From contig NVXE01000004.1 in the NCBI GenBank assembly GCA_002746975.1, forward strand, positions 8,187 through 72,186: DNA of 64,000 nt, given 5' to 3'. The stretch is from Bacteroidota bacterium (GTDB taxonomy: Bacteria > Bacteroidota > Bacteroidia > Flavobacteriales_D > Sanyastnellaceae). Position 1 is the first letter of the stretch. Each line of letters begins with the position of its first letter. This document shows positions 8,511-17,078 of the stretch, piece after piece. The notes beneath the pieces are model-generated. The model was not told the DNA's origin. It worked only from the letters and a program-made list of their open reading frames with translations, and searched no databases. Both the position numbers and the translations under genes were made by a program.

Positions 8511-10007
8511 TTAGAATTGCTCTGGACGCATTTGAGGAAAAAGGAGAACTTCTTGAATAGAGGTTTGGTTTGTAAGCATCATAACGAGCCTATCAATACC
8601 TATACCTACACCACTTGTTGGAGGCATACCATATTCGAGTGCTCGGAGGAAGTCTTGGTCGATGAACATAGCCTCGTCATCTCCACGTTCTGCTAATTCG
8701 AGTTGAGCTTCGAACCTTTCTCGCTGGTCGATAGGGTCGTTGAGCTCGGAGTACGCATTTGCCACTTCCGTTCCGTTTATCATCAACTCGAAACGTTCGG
8801 TATATCCGGGTTTATCTCGGTGTGATTTCGTGAGAGGAGACATATCTACAGGGTAGTCAGTGATGAAAGTAGGTTGAATGTAAAGGTGCTCGCACTTCTC
8901 TCCGAAAAGTTCATCGATTAGCTTTCCTTTCCCCATAGAAGAATCAGTTTCTATACCCAAACTCTTACATGCCTCCCTTAACCCGTTTTCATCAAGTGAG
9001 TCGATATCGACTTTCGTGTGTTCTAAGATAGCATCTCGCATAGTTACCCTCGCATATGGAGGAGTAAAATCAATATCTGTTTCTGCGAGATTTACAACGG
9101 TTTTCCCATGTACAGCCTTAGCCACATCACCTAATAAGTTCTCCATCGCCTCCATCATCCAGTTGTAATCCTTGTACGCAACGTACAGTTCAAGAACAGT
9201 AAACTCAGGGTTGTGCGTTCTGTCCATCCCTTCGTTTCTAAAGTTTCGTGAAAACTCGTAAACTCCCTCGAAACCTCCAACAATTAGTCGTTTTAAATAA
9301 AGCTCGTTAGCTATGCGCAAATAAAGAGGCATATCTAAGGCGTTATGGTGAGTTTCGAAAGGCCTAGCGGCCGCGCCACCAGGAATAGCTTGAAGTACAG
9401 GAGTGTCAACTTCTAGCCACCCCTCTCTATCAAAAGTCTCGCGAATAGTCCTAATAATCTTACTTCTCGCAATAAAAGTGTCCTTTACCTTATCGTTAAC
9501 ACATAAATCGACATACCTCATCCTGTAACGAAGCTCAGGGTCAGAAAAGGCATCGTGAACATTCCCGTCCTCATCTGTTTTTACGGCTGGGAGCGGACGG
9601 ATGGCCTTAGAAAGAAGAGTCAATTCGAACACTTTAACGGAAGGTTCACCAACTTTGGTCAGAAAAGTCACACCTTTAATACCTATGAAATCACCCCTGT
9701 CAAGAAGCTTCTTGAAGACAGTGTTGTACAGCGTTTTATCTTCGCCAGAACAAATCTCATCACGATTTACGTATAGCTGAAAACTACCCTCAGCGTCTTG
9801 AAGCTCAGCAAATGAAGCCTTCCCCATAATACGGCGACTCATCATTCTACCAGCCATACTTACCTCTACACCCTCTTTAAAGTTCTCTCTAAGAGAATTG
9901 CTTCTATGGGATACTTTAAATTCCTCAGCTGGATATGGGTTGATTCCCAAATCCCTCAATTGCTGTAAAGACGCTAGTCTTATTTGCTCTTGTTCACTCC
10001 TTATCAT
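8511..10007 (-). CDS. lysS: Lysyl-tRNA synthetase (class II)
   Basis: It charges tRNA-Lys. The 498-residue protein has the OB-fold anticodon-binding domain at residues 50-150 and class II motifs: motif 1 around DREGWLEVDTPVLQ, motif 2 FRNEGMDRTHNPEFT near 255 and motif 3 GVGIGIDRLVMM near 465. The start MIRSEQEQIRLASL aligns with the family N-terminus. A frame ten codons longer runs through a TATCTTTG box and is rejected. The ATG sits 12 bases after the start of that box, predicting a leaderless message. It heads the lysS-DUF59-dxr group. Confidence 0.97.
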   Translation of the reverse strand: MIRSEQEQIRLASLQQLRDLGINPYPAEEFKVSHRSNSLRENFKEGVEVSMAGRMMSRRIMGKASFAELQDAEGSFQLYVNRDEICSGEDKTLYNTVFKKLLDRGDFIGIKGVTFLTKVGEPSVKVFELTLLSKAIRPLPAVKTDEDGNVHDAFSDPELRYRMRYVDLCVNDKVKDTFIARSKIIRTIRETFDREGWLEVDTPVLQAIPGGAAARPFETHHNALDMPLYLRIANELYLKRLIVGGFEGVYEFSRNFRNEGMDRTHNPEFTVLELYVAYKDYNWMMEAMENLLGDVAKAVHGKTVVNLAETDIDFTPPYARVTMRDAILEHTKVDIDSLDENGLREACKSLGIETDSSMGKGKLIDELFGEKCEHLYIQPTFITDYPVDMSPLTKSHRDKPGYTERFELMINGTEVANAYSELNDPIDQRERFEAQLELAERGDDEAMFIDQDFLRALEYGMPPTSGVGIGIDRLVMMLTNQTSIQEVLLFPQMRPEQF

Positions 10008-10011
10008 ACCG

Positions 10012-10019
10012 CAAAGATA
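10012..10019 (-). promoter_or_regulatory. Putative leaderless promoter of lysS
   Basis: TATCTTTG on the minus strand, a full match to TAnnTTTG, begins 12 bases before the lysS ATG (TATCTTTGCGGT then ATG). The predicted start point coincides with the start codon. A TTG with a 15-base spacer is present but closer than the usual 19. Confidence 0.65.
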
Positions 10020-10112
10020 CACTTCATATCGTGGCAATTTTCTGACAATTCTATTGGGAGAATCATTAGATTCGGCGCTTATTTATTGGTAGTAATTATT
10101 AGATTTTTTTTC

Positions 10113-12134
10113 ATGAAAATTAAATTATCAGCGTCTTTAAGGTTAGTGTTTTTCGGGGCAGTAATTGCGTCTAAATTTTTGATTATCAGTTGTTCAGCCC
10201 AAACAGATACTTCTGGGATAGAAACATTAAAATTAGTAGAAATTTCAGAGGCCGTGGTAAGTTCTGGGCCGACATTGTTAAAGTTATCAGAATCTCCAAG
10301 GTCGATAAGTATTATTAATTCGAAGGAGATAATTCAAAGTGGGGCGACTTCAATCAGCGAAGTACTTGAGTACGTTTTTGGGGTAGATTTGAGGCAACGA
10401 GGTTTATTAGGCGTACAGTCGGACTTGAGTGTCAGGGGCGGTTCTTTCGAACAAACAGCTCTGGTTATCAATGGAGTTCGTATAAGCGCACCTCAAACGG
10501 GTCATCATTTAATGAATCTGGGATTTGATCCTGAAGATGTGACTAAAATAGAAGTGGTTCGGGGGGGAAGTTCTCCATTTATAGGAACGGGTGCTATGTC
10601 GGGAGCGATTCAATTTATTACCGGACCTTCGAGTACAGATGGTGCTCTTGTTTCTTTCGAGTCGGGGTCTTTTGGTTGGTTGCGAGCGAAGGCGAGGGTT
10701 GACTTCGGCTCGGATAATTTTCGGCATAGAATTTCACTTAGCCGGGCGACTACTACTGGTTACAAGGAAAACACTGATGCGAAGATGAATTTGGCTTCAT
10801 ATTATTCTGCTTGGAAAGGAGATGCTGGCTCTATTAAATACCAACTCACAATGTCTGCGAAGGCCTTCGGCGCTCAGGATTTTTATACGACGTATTATCC
10901 GACTCAGTATGAGGAAACGAGGACATTTCAATCTCAATTAAGTTGGGCGAAGAAAATAGGAGGGGTGAAGTTTTTTACTGCGGTTCACATGAGGACAAAT
11001 AAAGATAGATTCGAGCTATTTCGTGAATCGGAAGGCTATTTCGAACCTACACAAGATGGGTTTTTCGTGATGGAATTAGATACCGCCGCACTTTATGCGC
11101 CAGGAGCGAGCTGGTATCATGGTCCTAACCGACATTTAAGCCTTACGAAAGGATTTATGGGGAATATGATTTATAAGAATTCGTTAGGAGAAACGGCCTT
11201 CAGGTTTGACCTAAGAAATGAAGGAATTCAAAGTAATGTGCTGGGAAGTGATTTGACAGATTTGGATACTGTTTATACCAAATCTGCCGATAGAAATACT
11301 GCCGAACTAGCTATTTCTCATAGGCTTGAGTCGGGGAGGTTTGCAGCGACCATGATAATAGCGATTATGAGTGGAGGTTATGGGACTTACTTTTTACCAG
11401 GAACCGATTTAACTATGAAACTTACCGAAGAAGGCGATGCGATAATATTTGCTTCGGGGAATCGTTCAGTGCGACAGCCTTCGTTTACCGACATGTACTA
11501 TAACATAGGAGGAGCGCAAGGCTCCATCGACCTTTATCCAGAATGGGCAGACAATTTCGAAGCCGGAATACGGTTTTCTGTCTCGCCATCTGAAAATTTA
11601 CGACTCCGCTTAGAACAAACAGGCTTTGTTCGTCAGGGTCATAACCTTATCGATTGGGTAAGATTTGCGGGGGACGATACCACTCGAGCTACGAATCTTC
11701 GAGATGTAACGTTTGCCGGAATGGAAACGTCTCTTATTCTTTCAGATAATAAATCAAACTCAATTTCTGTTGCTTATACAGCAATGAAGGCTTCGGAATT
11801 TAGTTCTGGTTTCGAGTCAAACTACGTACTTGACTTCCTTCGACACAAGCTTGATGTAAAGGGGCATATAGTGATATATGGTGGTTTGGACCTCTCACTA
11901 AGATATACTATGCAAGACCGTGAAGGGGGTTATTACGACCCTGTTGAGGGTGCAGAAAAGGAGTTTATTCCCATGAATTTATTCAGCTCCACCTTGAGCA
12001 TAAATATTCTCGATGATAAGCTAAAAGCTCACGTTAGAGTAGATAATATTTTGGATGTTGAGCTTGTGGATATAGGAAATGTCAAGCTTCCTGGCCGCAT
12101 GCTTCGCGCAGGCCTTACCTTCGTGTTTGATTAA
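10113..12134 (+). CDS. TonB-dependent outer-membrane receptor
   Basis: It imports a siderophore, vitamin or other ligand across the outer membrane using TonB energy; the substrate cannot be read from the sequence. The 673-residue protein has a signal peptide ending near SCSAQ (residue 30). The plug domain at about 50-180 includes ARSISII-type SPRSISIINSKEII, the GGSFEQTALVINGVRIS strand and VVRGGSSPFIGTGAMSGAIQF. The following beta-barrel ends in a typical terminal strand RAGLTFVFD. No carboxypeptidase-like N-terminal extension is present, so it is the short BtuB/FepA type rather than SusC. It stands alone, with no SusD partner. ATG 10113 is chosen because the longer frame overlaps the lysS 5' end. 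Confidence 0.9.
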   Translation: MKIKLSASLRLVFFGAVIASKFLIISCSAQTDTSGIETLKLVEISEAVVSSGPTLLKLSESPRSISIINSKEIIQSGATSISEVLEYVFGVDLRQRGLLGVQSDLSVRGGSFEQTALVINGVRISAPQTGHHLMNLGFDPEDVTKIEVVRGGSSPFIGTGAMSGAIQFITGPSSTDGALVSFESGSFGWLRAKARVDFGSDNFRHRISLSRATTTGYKENTDAKMNLASYYSAWKGDAGSIKYQLTMSAKAFGAQDFYTTYYPTQYEETRTFQSQLSWAKKIGGVKFFTAVHMRTNKDRFELFRESEGYFEPTQDGFFVMELDTAALYAPGASWYHGPNRHLSLTKGFMGNMIYKNSLGETAFRFDLRNEGIQSNVLGSDLTDLDTVYTKSADRNTAELAISHRLESGRFAATMIIAIMSGGYGTYFLPGTDLTMKLTEEGDAIIFASGNRSVRQPSFTDMYYNIGGAQGSIDLYPEWADNFEAGIRFSVSPSENLRLRLEQTGFVRQGHNLIDWVRFAGDDTTRATNLRDVTFAGMETSLILSDNKSNSISVAYTAMKASEFSSGFESNYVLDFLRHKLDVKGHIVIYGGLDLSLRYTMQDREGGYYDPVEGAEKEFIPMNLFSSTLSINILDDKLKAHVRVDNILDVELVDIGNVKLPGRMLRAGLTFVFD

Positions 12135-12153
12135 CACTAAGAGAATTACAGAG

Positions 12154-13164
12154 ATGGCTGATATGAGAGACTTAATTGAGAGATTTTCCGAGCAACTTGA
12201 GGAGTCAGGAAAAGCACTGAGAGAAATGGATGCTAGCGCTTTTATGTCGTCAGCAGATGGATTTAACCCTACTGGAATATTGATTCTAGGAATGGGAGGT
12301 TCTGGGATCGGAGGAGCAATAGCATCTGGAATTCTGACTAAGACGAGTGGTATTCCTATCGTCGCTTCAGCCGATTATTCAATTCCAGGGTGGGTTTCGA
12401 AAAGTACTTTAGTAATTGCTTGTAGCTATTCGGGAAATACGGAAGAAACGATTGAAGCAGTTACTCTTGCTAAGGATAGAAAGTCTACAATTGCTGTTGT
12501 TACGTCAGGTGGGATTTTAGGAGATTTGGCTTCTAAAAACGGATGGCCATCAGTTTCTATGCCAGGCGGATTACCCCCAAGATCTCAGTTCGGAAGGAGC
12601 TTTATGGGCCTTGCTTGGGTGTTGAACAAGTACAGCGCTTTTTCTGATGAAATGTACGCTGAGCTTGAAGCAACATCGGAATCGGTGAAAGCAAACACTT
12701 CTACTATAGAGGAACAGGCCTCTGCTTTAGCGGATTTGGTAGAGGGAAAAAACATAATGCTCTACTCAGACACATCTACTTCTGCGGTTGTTACAAGATG
12801 GCGTCAACAGCTCAATGAGAACAGCAAGCTTCTAGTAAACACTCAGGCTTTTCCGGAGATGAACCACAATGAACTAGTAGGATGGGATTCGGGAAATGAC
12901 AGTTATGTCGCTGTGATAATTAGAACTCCAGAGGATCATAAGAGGTCACATTTCCGCATGGAAGTGTGTGCAGAAATTTTCAGAGAATTCGGTGCAGATG
13001 TGGTTATTATTGATGCAGACGGTTCAGACCAAATGCAGCGTCTCATGTATTTAATACAGCTCGGCGATTACCTTTCGTTATTGCTTGCAGAAAGAGCCCA
13101 AATCGATCCAGTGGACATTACTAATATCATCCGTCTGAAAGACGAACTTTCCTCGTTAAAGTAA
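12154..13164 (+). CDS. Bifunctional phosphoglucose/phosphomannose isomerase family protein
   Basis: This SIS-domain protein interconverts fructose-6-phosphate with glucose- and/or mannose-6-phosphate. The 336-residue product has GILILGMGGSGIGGAIA near residues 42-58, the sugar-phosphate loop SYSGNTEETIEA near 94-105, PPRSQFGRSF near 144-153 and MNHNELVGW near 230-238. These are signatures of the archaeal-type bifunctional PGI/PMI family also found in Bacteroidota. The start MADMRDLIERF is preferred over a longer frame that overlaps the TonB receptor. lipB follows after 13 bases. Confidence 0.88.
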   Translation: MADMRDLIERFSEQLEESGKALREMDASAFMSSADGFNPTGILILGMGGSGIGGAIASGILTKTSGIPIVASADYSIPGWVSKSTLVIACSYSGNTEETIEAVTLAKDRKSTIAVVTSGGILGDLASKNGWPSVSMPGGLPPRSQFGRSFMGLAWVLNKYSAFSDEMYAELEATSESVKANTSTIEEQASALADLVEGKNIMLYSDTSTSAVVTRWRQQLNENSKLLVNTQAFPEMNHNELVGWDSGNDSYVAVIIRTPEDHKRSHFRMEVCAEIFREFGADVVIIDADGSDQMQRLMYLIQLGDYLSLLLAERAQIDPVDITNIIRLKDELSSLK

Positions 13165-13177
13165 AAGTAGTGACCTG

Positions 13178-13894
13178 ATGAAGAAGCTTCAGTTCGAGGA
13201 CCTCGGTACGATGAGGTATAAAGCGTGTTGGGACTATCAGGAAGTCGTATTTAAGGAAGTCATTGCACGAAAAATCGACCGAAGAAATGCCGAGTCGGAA
13301 GAAGCGAAATCGTTACTCCCTCTTCCTACAAGTCGCCTTCTCTTTGTAGAACACCCCCATGTTCTAACACTCGGAAAAAGCGGAAATGCGGAGAACGTTC
13401 TAGTAAACCCAGCTCGCCTCGCAGAAATGGGGGTCGATTACTTTCCCATAAATCGCGGGGGCGACATTACATATCACGGTCCTGGCCAACTCGTTGCCTA
13501 TCCCATTCTGGACCTAGATCAATACTTCACCGATATCCATAAATACCTCCGCTTCCTCGAAGAGGGTGTAATTAGAACCTGTGAGGACTTCGGTGTCGAG
13601 GCGGGACGAATCGAAGGATTGACGGGCGTATGGGTCGATATCGAAGCGGGTTCAGCTGCTCGTAAAATTTGCGCTTTCGGAGTAAAATGTAGTCGCTGGG
13701 TTACCATGCACGGCCTCGCCTTCAACATCGACTCAGACTTAAACTTTTTCGACCTTATCGTCCCTTGCGGAATTAAAGATCGAGGGGTTACTACTCTCTC
13801 AAAAGAAGTAGGTAGAAAAATCACACTCGCAGAGGTAAAACCACTCTTAAAAAAACATTTACAAGAGCTGTTCGGGTGGGAAGAGGTAAAGTAA
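13178..13894 (+). CDS. lipB: Octanoyl-[acyl-carrier-protein]:protein N-octanoyltransferase
   Basis: It transfers octanoyl groups from ACP to lipoyl domains of 2-oxoacid dehydrogenases and the glycine cleavage H protein. The 238-residue protein has the LipB signatures RGGDITYHGPGQLVAYPI near residues 88-105, GVWV near 148 and KICAFGVKCSRWVTMHG near 161-177. The catalytic Cys lies in the IVPCGI loop near 207. Length is normal. It is 13 bases downstream of the sugar isomerase, with which it has no known functional link. Confidence 0.95.
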   Translation: MKKLQFEDLGTMRYKACWDYQEVVFKEVIARKIDRRNAESEEAKSLLPLPTSRLLFVEHPHVLTLGKSGNAENVLVNPARLAEMGVDYFPINRGGDITYHGPGQLVAYPILDLDQYFTDIHKYLRFLEEGVIRTCEDFGVEAGRIEGLTGVWVDIEAGSAARKICAFGVKCSRWVTMHGLAFNIDSDLNFFDLIVPCGIKDRGVTTLSKEVGRKITLAEVKPLLKKHLQELFGWEEVK

Positions 13895-13930
13895 CCCTCT
13901 AATAAATGAATCGAACGACCATACAATCAT

Positions 13931-13938
13931 TAATCTTG
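13931..13938 (+). promoter_or_regulatory. Putative leaderless promoter of serine hydrolase 13943
   Basis: TAATCTTG, one mismatch from TAnnTTTG, starts 12 bases before the ATG at 13943 (TAATCTTGCGTA then ATG). The spacing matches the other leaderless-type boxes in this window. No good -33 element was seen. Confidence 0.5.
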
Positions 13939-13942
13939 CGTA

Positions 13943-15097
13943 ATGAAAAGATTCCTTGCATACGTTTTAATTATCGGAGCTTCAATTGTCTCGCTTGCAA
14001 TAGTTACAGGCCACTCGTATCTATTTGACGGAATTAGACAGTCTTATTTTAGAGGGTGGCGAAACGCAAACATTGATGATTTTCAGTTTAAGGTTGACTC
14101 GAGGAGAGTAGGAGCGGACAGTCCAAAGCCCTGGCCGTTGTCGAAGGGATTTGGGAGTCGATCTCTTTCGGAGTCGGCATTAGAGCGGATGAGCGAAGAT
14201 TTAACGGCGAGCTTTTTAGTGATACATCGCGATAGTTTGTTCTTCGAAAAATACTGGAGGGGACATGATAGAGGGACGATATCGAATTCGTTCTCCATTG
14301 CAAAGTCCATTGTGGCAATTGCTGTGGGACTTGCTGTAGATGACAGTCTTATAGATATTGAGGCCCCGGTGTCTAGATACCTGCCTAGATTTAAGGACGG
14401 TTTAGGGAGTGAGCTTACAGTGGAGCACCTTCTTCAAATGCGGTCGAACATCCCTTTCGGAGAGAACTATAAAAATCCTTTCGGCTTTCAGGCTAGAGCT
14501 TATTATGGGCCAAACATCCTATCCCTTTTAAATCCATACCGTCCAGATTCTACGCCTGGAACTTTTTGGCATTATCAAGGAGGAAACACAATGTTACTAG
14601 CGGAAATCATTTCTAAAGTGCAGGACTTACCACTCGCAACACTAATCGGATCAAGGGTTTGGACACCAATGGGAGCTGTAAAAGATGCTAGGTGGGGATT
14701 AGACGGAATTGATGGAACGGAACGTTGCTTTGCTCAATTTTACGCTACCTCACGAGACTTCGCTAGATTTGGCAAGTTGTTACTAGATAGCGGGAAATAT
14801 GATGGAAATCGCATTATTTCTTCAGAATACATAGCAAAAATGCTTGCCCCTGTTTCTTCGACAACTTCGCTTGATGATATAAATCATTACGGGTATCAAA
14901 TATGGTTAGGCACTACCGATTCAGGCTATAAATTCTCCATTTTAGAGGGTTTAAGAGGCCAATGCGTGATATCTATACCATCTCTAGACCTAATAATTGT
15001 AAGAACTGGATATGCAAATTCTAGGGAAAAGAAGAGAAATATCCCGGCTGATGTGTATATTTATATCAAATCGGCATTAGATATAGTGGGATTGTAG
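13943..15097 (+). CDS. Beta-lactamase-fold serine hydrolase (class C-like)
   Basis: The 384-residue protein belongs to the beta-lactamase/penicillin-binding-protein-like hydrolases. An N-terminal hydrophobic segment (residues 4-24) anchors or exports it. The active-site tetrad SIAK lies at 118-121. The second motif, usually Tyr-x-Asn, is replaced by HYQGGN in the FWHYQGGNT stretch, so the Tyr is kept but the Asn is shifted or absent. Such proteins act as esterases, D-aminopeptidases or PBPs rather than true beta-lactamases, and the substrate is unknown. A TAATCTTG box 12 bases before the ATG supports the start and its own transcription. Confidence 0.85.
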   Translation: MKRFLAYVLIIGASIVSLAIVTGHSYLFDGIRQSYFRGWRNANIDDFQFKVDSRRVGADSPKPWPLSKGFGSRSLSESALERMSEDLTASFLVIHRDSLFFEKYWRGHDRGTISNSFSIAKSIVAIAVGLAVDDSLIDIEAPVSRYLPRFKDGLGSELTVEHLLQMRSNIPFGENYKNPFGFQARAYYGPNILSLLNPYRPDSTPGTFWHYQGGNTMLLAEIISKVQDLPLATLIGSRVWTPMGAVKDARWGLDGIDGTERCFAQFYATSRDFARFGKLLLDSGKYDGNRIISSEYIAKMLAPVSSTTSLDDINHYGYQIWLGTTDSGYKFSILEGLRGQCVISIPSLDLIIVRTGYANSREKKRNIPADVYIYIKSALDIVGL

Positions 15098-15213
15098 CTA
15101 TCAGAAACGACTTACTTATAGACGTTTACACGAATATAAACTCTAGAGTGACGTTTATGAATTGTTAATTCTCGCGAAGACTTGTGGCGGTTTCTTTCGA
15201 AGAAAAACTAATC

Positions 15214-15954
15214 ATGCGTCACAGTTTAAACGTCCTAGTTGTAGATGATGAAGCCCCTGCAAGGGAGGTCTTATGTCGTCAAATCGAAAGAAGTTGTCCT
15301 TCATTAAATGTTGTTCAAACGGCATCAAATGCCCGCGAAGCTCGAGCGTATATTAACGAGCTTGCCCCTGATGTAGTTTTTGTAGATATTCAAATGCCTA
15401 GGGAGTCTGGTCTAGAACTTATTGATGGGTACCGAGACCGAGACTTTTATGTTGTTTTTGCAACGACATATCATGAATACGCTGTAGAAGCTCTAAGGCA
15501 AAGAGCTTTTGATTATCTATTAAAACCCATTGACAGAGATGAATTAAAGGCTTGCGCACGAAGGATTCTTATGCATTTCTATCTAAAGCGTAAACCAGGA
15601 ATGGGCGCTCTTCCTCCAGCACCTAGACGGTTTGAGATAGTGACTTCTGGGAAACGACATTTCGTAAGACACGATGATATACTTCATATCGAAGCATGTG
15701 GAAGTTATGCGACTCTATTTCTATGTTCTGGGCGAAGGTTAACGATATCTAAAAACTTAAAAAAAGTTGAGGATATACTTGACGACCCTTCATTTTTTAG
15801 GGTTCACAATTCCCAAATTGTAAGACTATCCTGTATTCATTCGTGTAATTATAGAACTCACACGATAACTCTTGAATCGGGGAAAGAAATCCCCATGGCG
15901 GTTCGCAAAAGAGAGGAGCTCAGAAAGAGAATGTCAGTTTTGATAGCAAGTTGA
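15214..15954 (+). CDS. LytTR-family response regulator (orphan)
   Basis: The 246-residue protein has a receiver domain (residues 1-125) with DDEAPARE acidic residues, phospho-acceptor Asp in VVFVDIQMPRESG near 55 and the KPI lysine in YLLKPIDRDE. A LytTR DNA-binding domain (about 140-240) has HIEACGSYATLFL and FFRVHNSQIVRL. LytTR proteins bind direct repeats upstream of target genes. No histidine kinase is adjacent, unlike the usual LytS-type pairing in Bacteroidota. The ATG at 15214 gives the normal receiver N-terminus; a GTG at 15184 would add ten residues. Confidence 0.92.
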   Translation: MRHSLNVLVVDDEAPAREVLCRQIERSCPSLNVVQTASNAREARAYINELAPDVVFVDIQMPRESGLELIDGYRDRDFYVVFATTYHEYAVEALRQRAFDYLLKPIDRDELKACARRILMHFYLKRKPGMGALPPAPRRFEIVTSGKRHFVRHDDILHIEACGSYATLFLCSGRRLTISKNLKKVEDILDDPSFFRVHNSQIVRLSCIHSCNYRTHTITLESGKEIPMAVRKREELRKRMSVLIAS

Positions 15955-15956
15955 CA

Positions 15957-15986
15957 TTGGGCGCACCTCTCTTAGCGGTACTTTTG
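15957..15986 (+). promoter_or_regulatory. Leaderless-type promoter of rlmN
   Basis: TTG at 15957-15959, a 19-base spacer and TACTTTTG at 15979-15986 fit the Bacteroidota consensus TTG-N19-TAnnTTTG exactly. The box starts 12 bases before the rlmN ATG, so the transcript should begin at the start codon. This is the most complete promoter of the leaderless set. Confidence 0.75.
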
Positions 15987-15990
15987 TCCT

Positions 15991-17067
15991 ATGCTCAAAG
16001 ACATAAGAACATTAAATAGGGAAGAACTGAAAGAGGCGGTCGTTGCTTTGGGCGAGAAACCATTTAGGGCGAAACAACTTGAAGAATGGATTTGGACTAA
16101 ATCTGCAGCCTCATTCGACGACATGAAGAATCTAGGGAAATCGTTCCTAGAAAAGTTGTCAGAGAAGTATTTTATAAGGCGAATAGAGCTAAGTGAAAAG
16201 CAAATCAGCCGTGACGGAACAGTAAAGTGCGCTTTCAAAGTTGATACTATTAAACCGGGAGACCTTAACATCATTGAAGGGGTTCTAATTCCTACCAAAT
16301 CAAGGACGACAGCTTGTATTTCGTCTCAAGTGGGATGTAGCCTTGCATGTGACTTTTGTGCTACGGGAAGGTTGAAGCTTATGAAAAACCTTACTGCGGC
16401 AGAGATGTATGATCAAGTTGAAATGATTGCATCAATTTCTCAAGAAAGAGAAAGAACGAACCTTTCGAATATTGTTTATATGGGTATGGGAGAACCCCTT
16501 CTGAATTATAAAAACGTGCTTGAAAGTATAGACCGAATTTGCGGGACACCTGGGTTAGCGATGTCACCCAAGAGAATTACGGTGAGTACTGCGGGTATAG
16601 CTAAAGCGATAAAAAGATTGGGTGATGACGAAGTTCGTTTTAATCTCGCCCTTAGTTTACACGCCGCAAATGATATCAAGCGGTCTGAAATAATGGCGAT
16701 TAACGACTCTAATAATCTCGAGGCACTTGCCGAAGCTCTCCGATATTTTCACGATAAAACTGGGTCTAGAGTAACCTTTGAATATATAATTTTTCGAGAT
16801 TTTAACGATGGCATAGAAGATGCTCAGGAGCTTGCGGTTTTCTGCAAGAACGTCCCTTGTAAAATCAACATTATTGAGTATAACCCCATAGATGACGGCA
16901 GATTTCAACAGGCGGAAACAGAAAAAGTGAATGCATTCAGGGATTTCCTGGAAGAAAGAAATCTAATTGTAAACGTTAGACGATCGCGCGGGAAAGATAT
17001 AGACGCTGCGTGCGGTCAACTCGCGAATAAAAACGAGCCGGGTCGCGATTCCATAAAAAAGGCATAA
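15991..17067 (+). CDS. rlmN: 23S rRNA (adenine2503-C2)-methyltransferase
   Basis: This radical-SAM enzyme methylates A2503 of 23S rRNA and A37 of some tRNAs. The 358-residue protein has the cluster motif CSLACDFC with Cys116, Cys120 and Cys123, preceded by TACISSQVG. It also has YMGMGEPLLNY near 166-176 and the C-terminal VNVRRSRGKDIDAACGQL with the methyl-carrying Cys. Length is normal. It converges with lepA 11 bases past its end. Confidence 0.97.
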   Translation: MLKDIRTLNREELKEAVVALGEKPFRAKQLEEWIWTKSAASFDDMKNLGKSFLEKLSEKYFIRRIELSEKQISRDGTVKCAFKVDTIKPGDLNIIEGVLIPTKSRTTACISSQVGCSLACDFCATGRLKLMKNLTAAEMYDQVEMIASISQERERTNLSNIVYMGMGEPLLNYKNVLESIDRICGTPGLAMSPKRITVSTAGIAKAIKRLGDDEVRFNLALSLHAANDIKRSEIMAINDSNNLEALAEALRYFHDKTGSRVTFEYIIFRDFNDGIEDAQELAVFCKNVPCKINIIEYNPIDDGRFQQAETEKVNAFRDFLEERNLIVNVRRSRGKDIDAACGQLANKNEPGRDSIKKA

Positions 17068-17078
17068 AAGCCTAATCT

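Noticed and set aside
9984-10112. A longer TonB receptor start overlapping lysS
   Set aside because: The extension covers the lysS promoter and adds residues before the signal peptide; ATG 10113 gives a normal signal.
13943-15097. A true beta-lactamase resistance gene
   Set aside because: SxxK is present but the second motif is altered (YQG), and the overall sequence is that of the general esterase/PBP-like group; resistance cannot be claimed.
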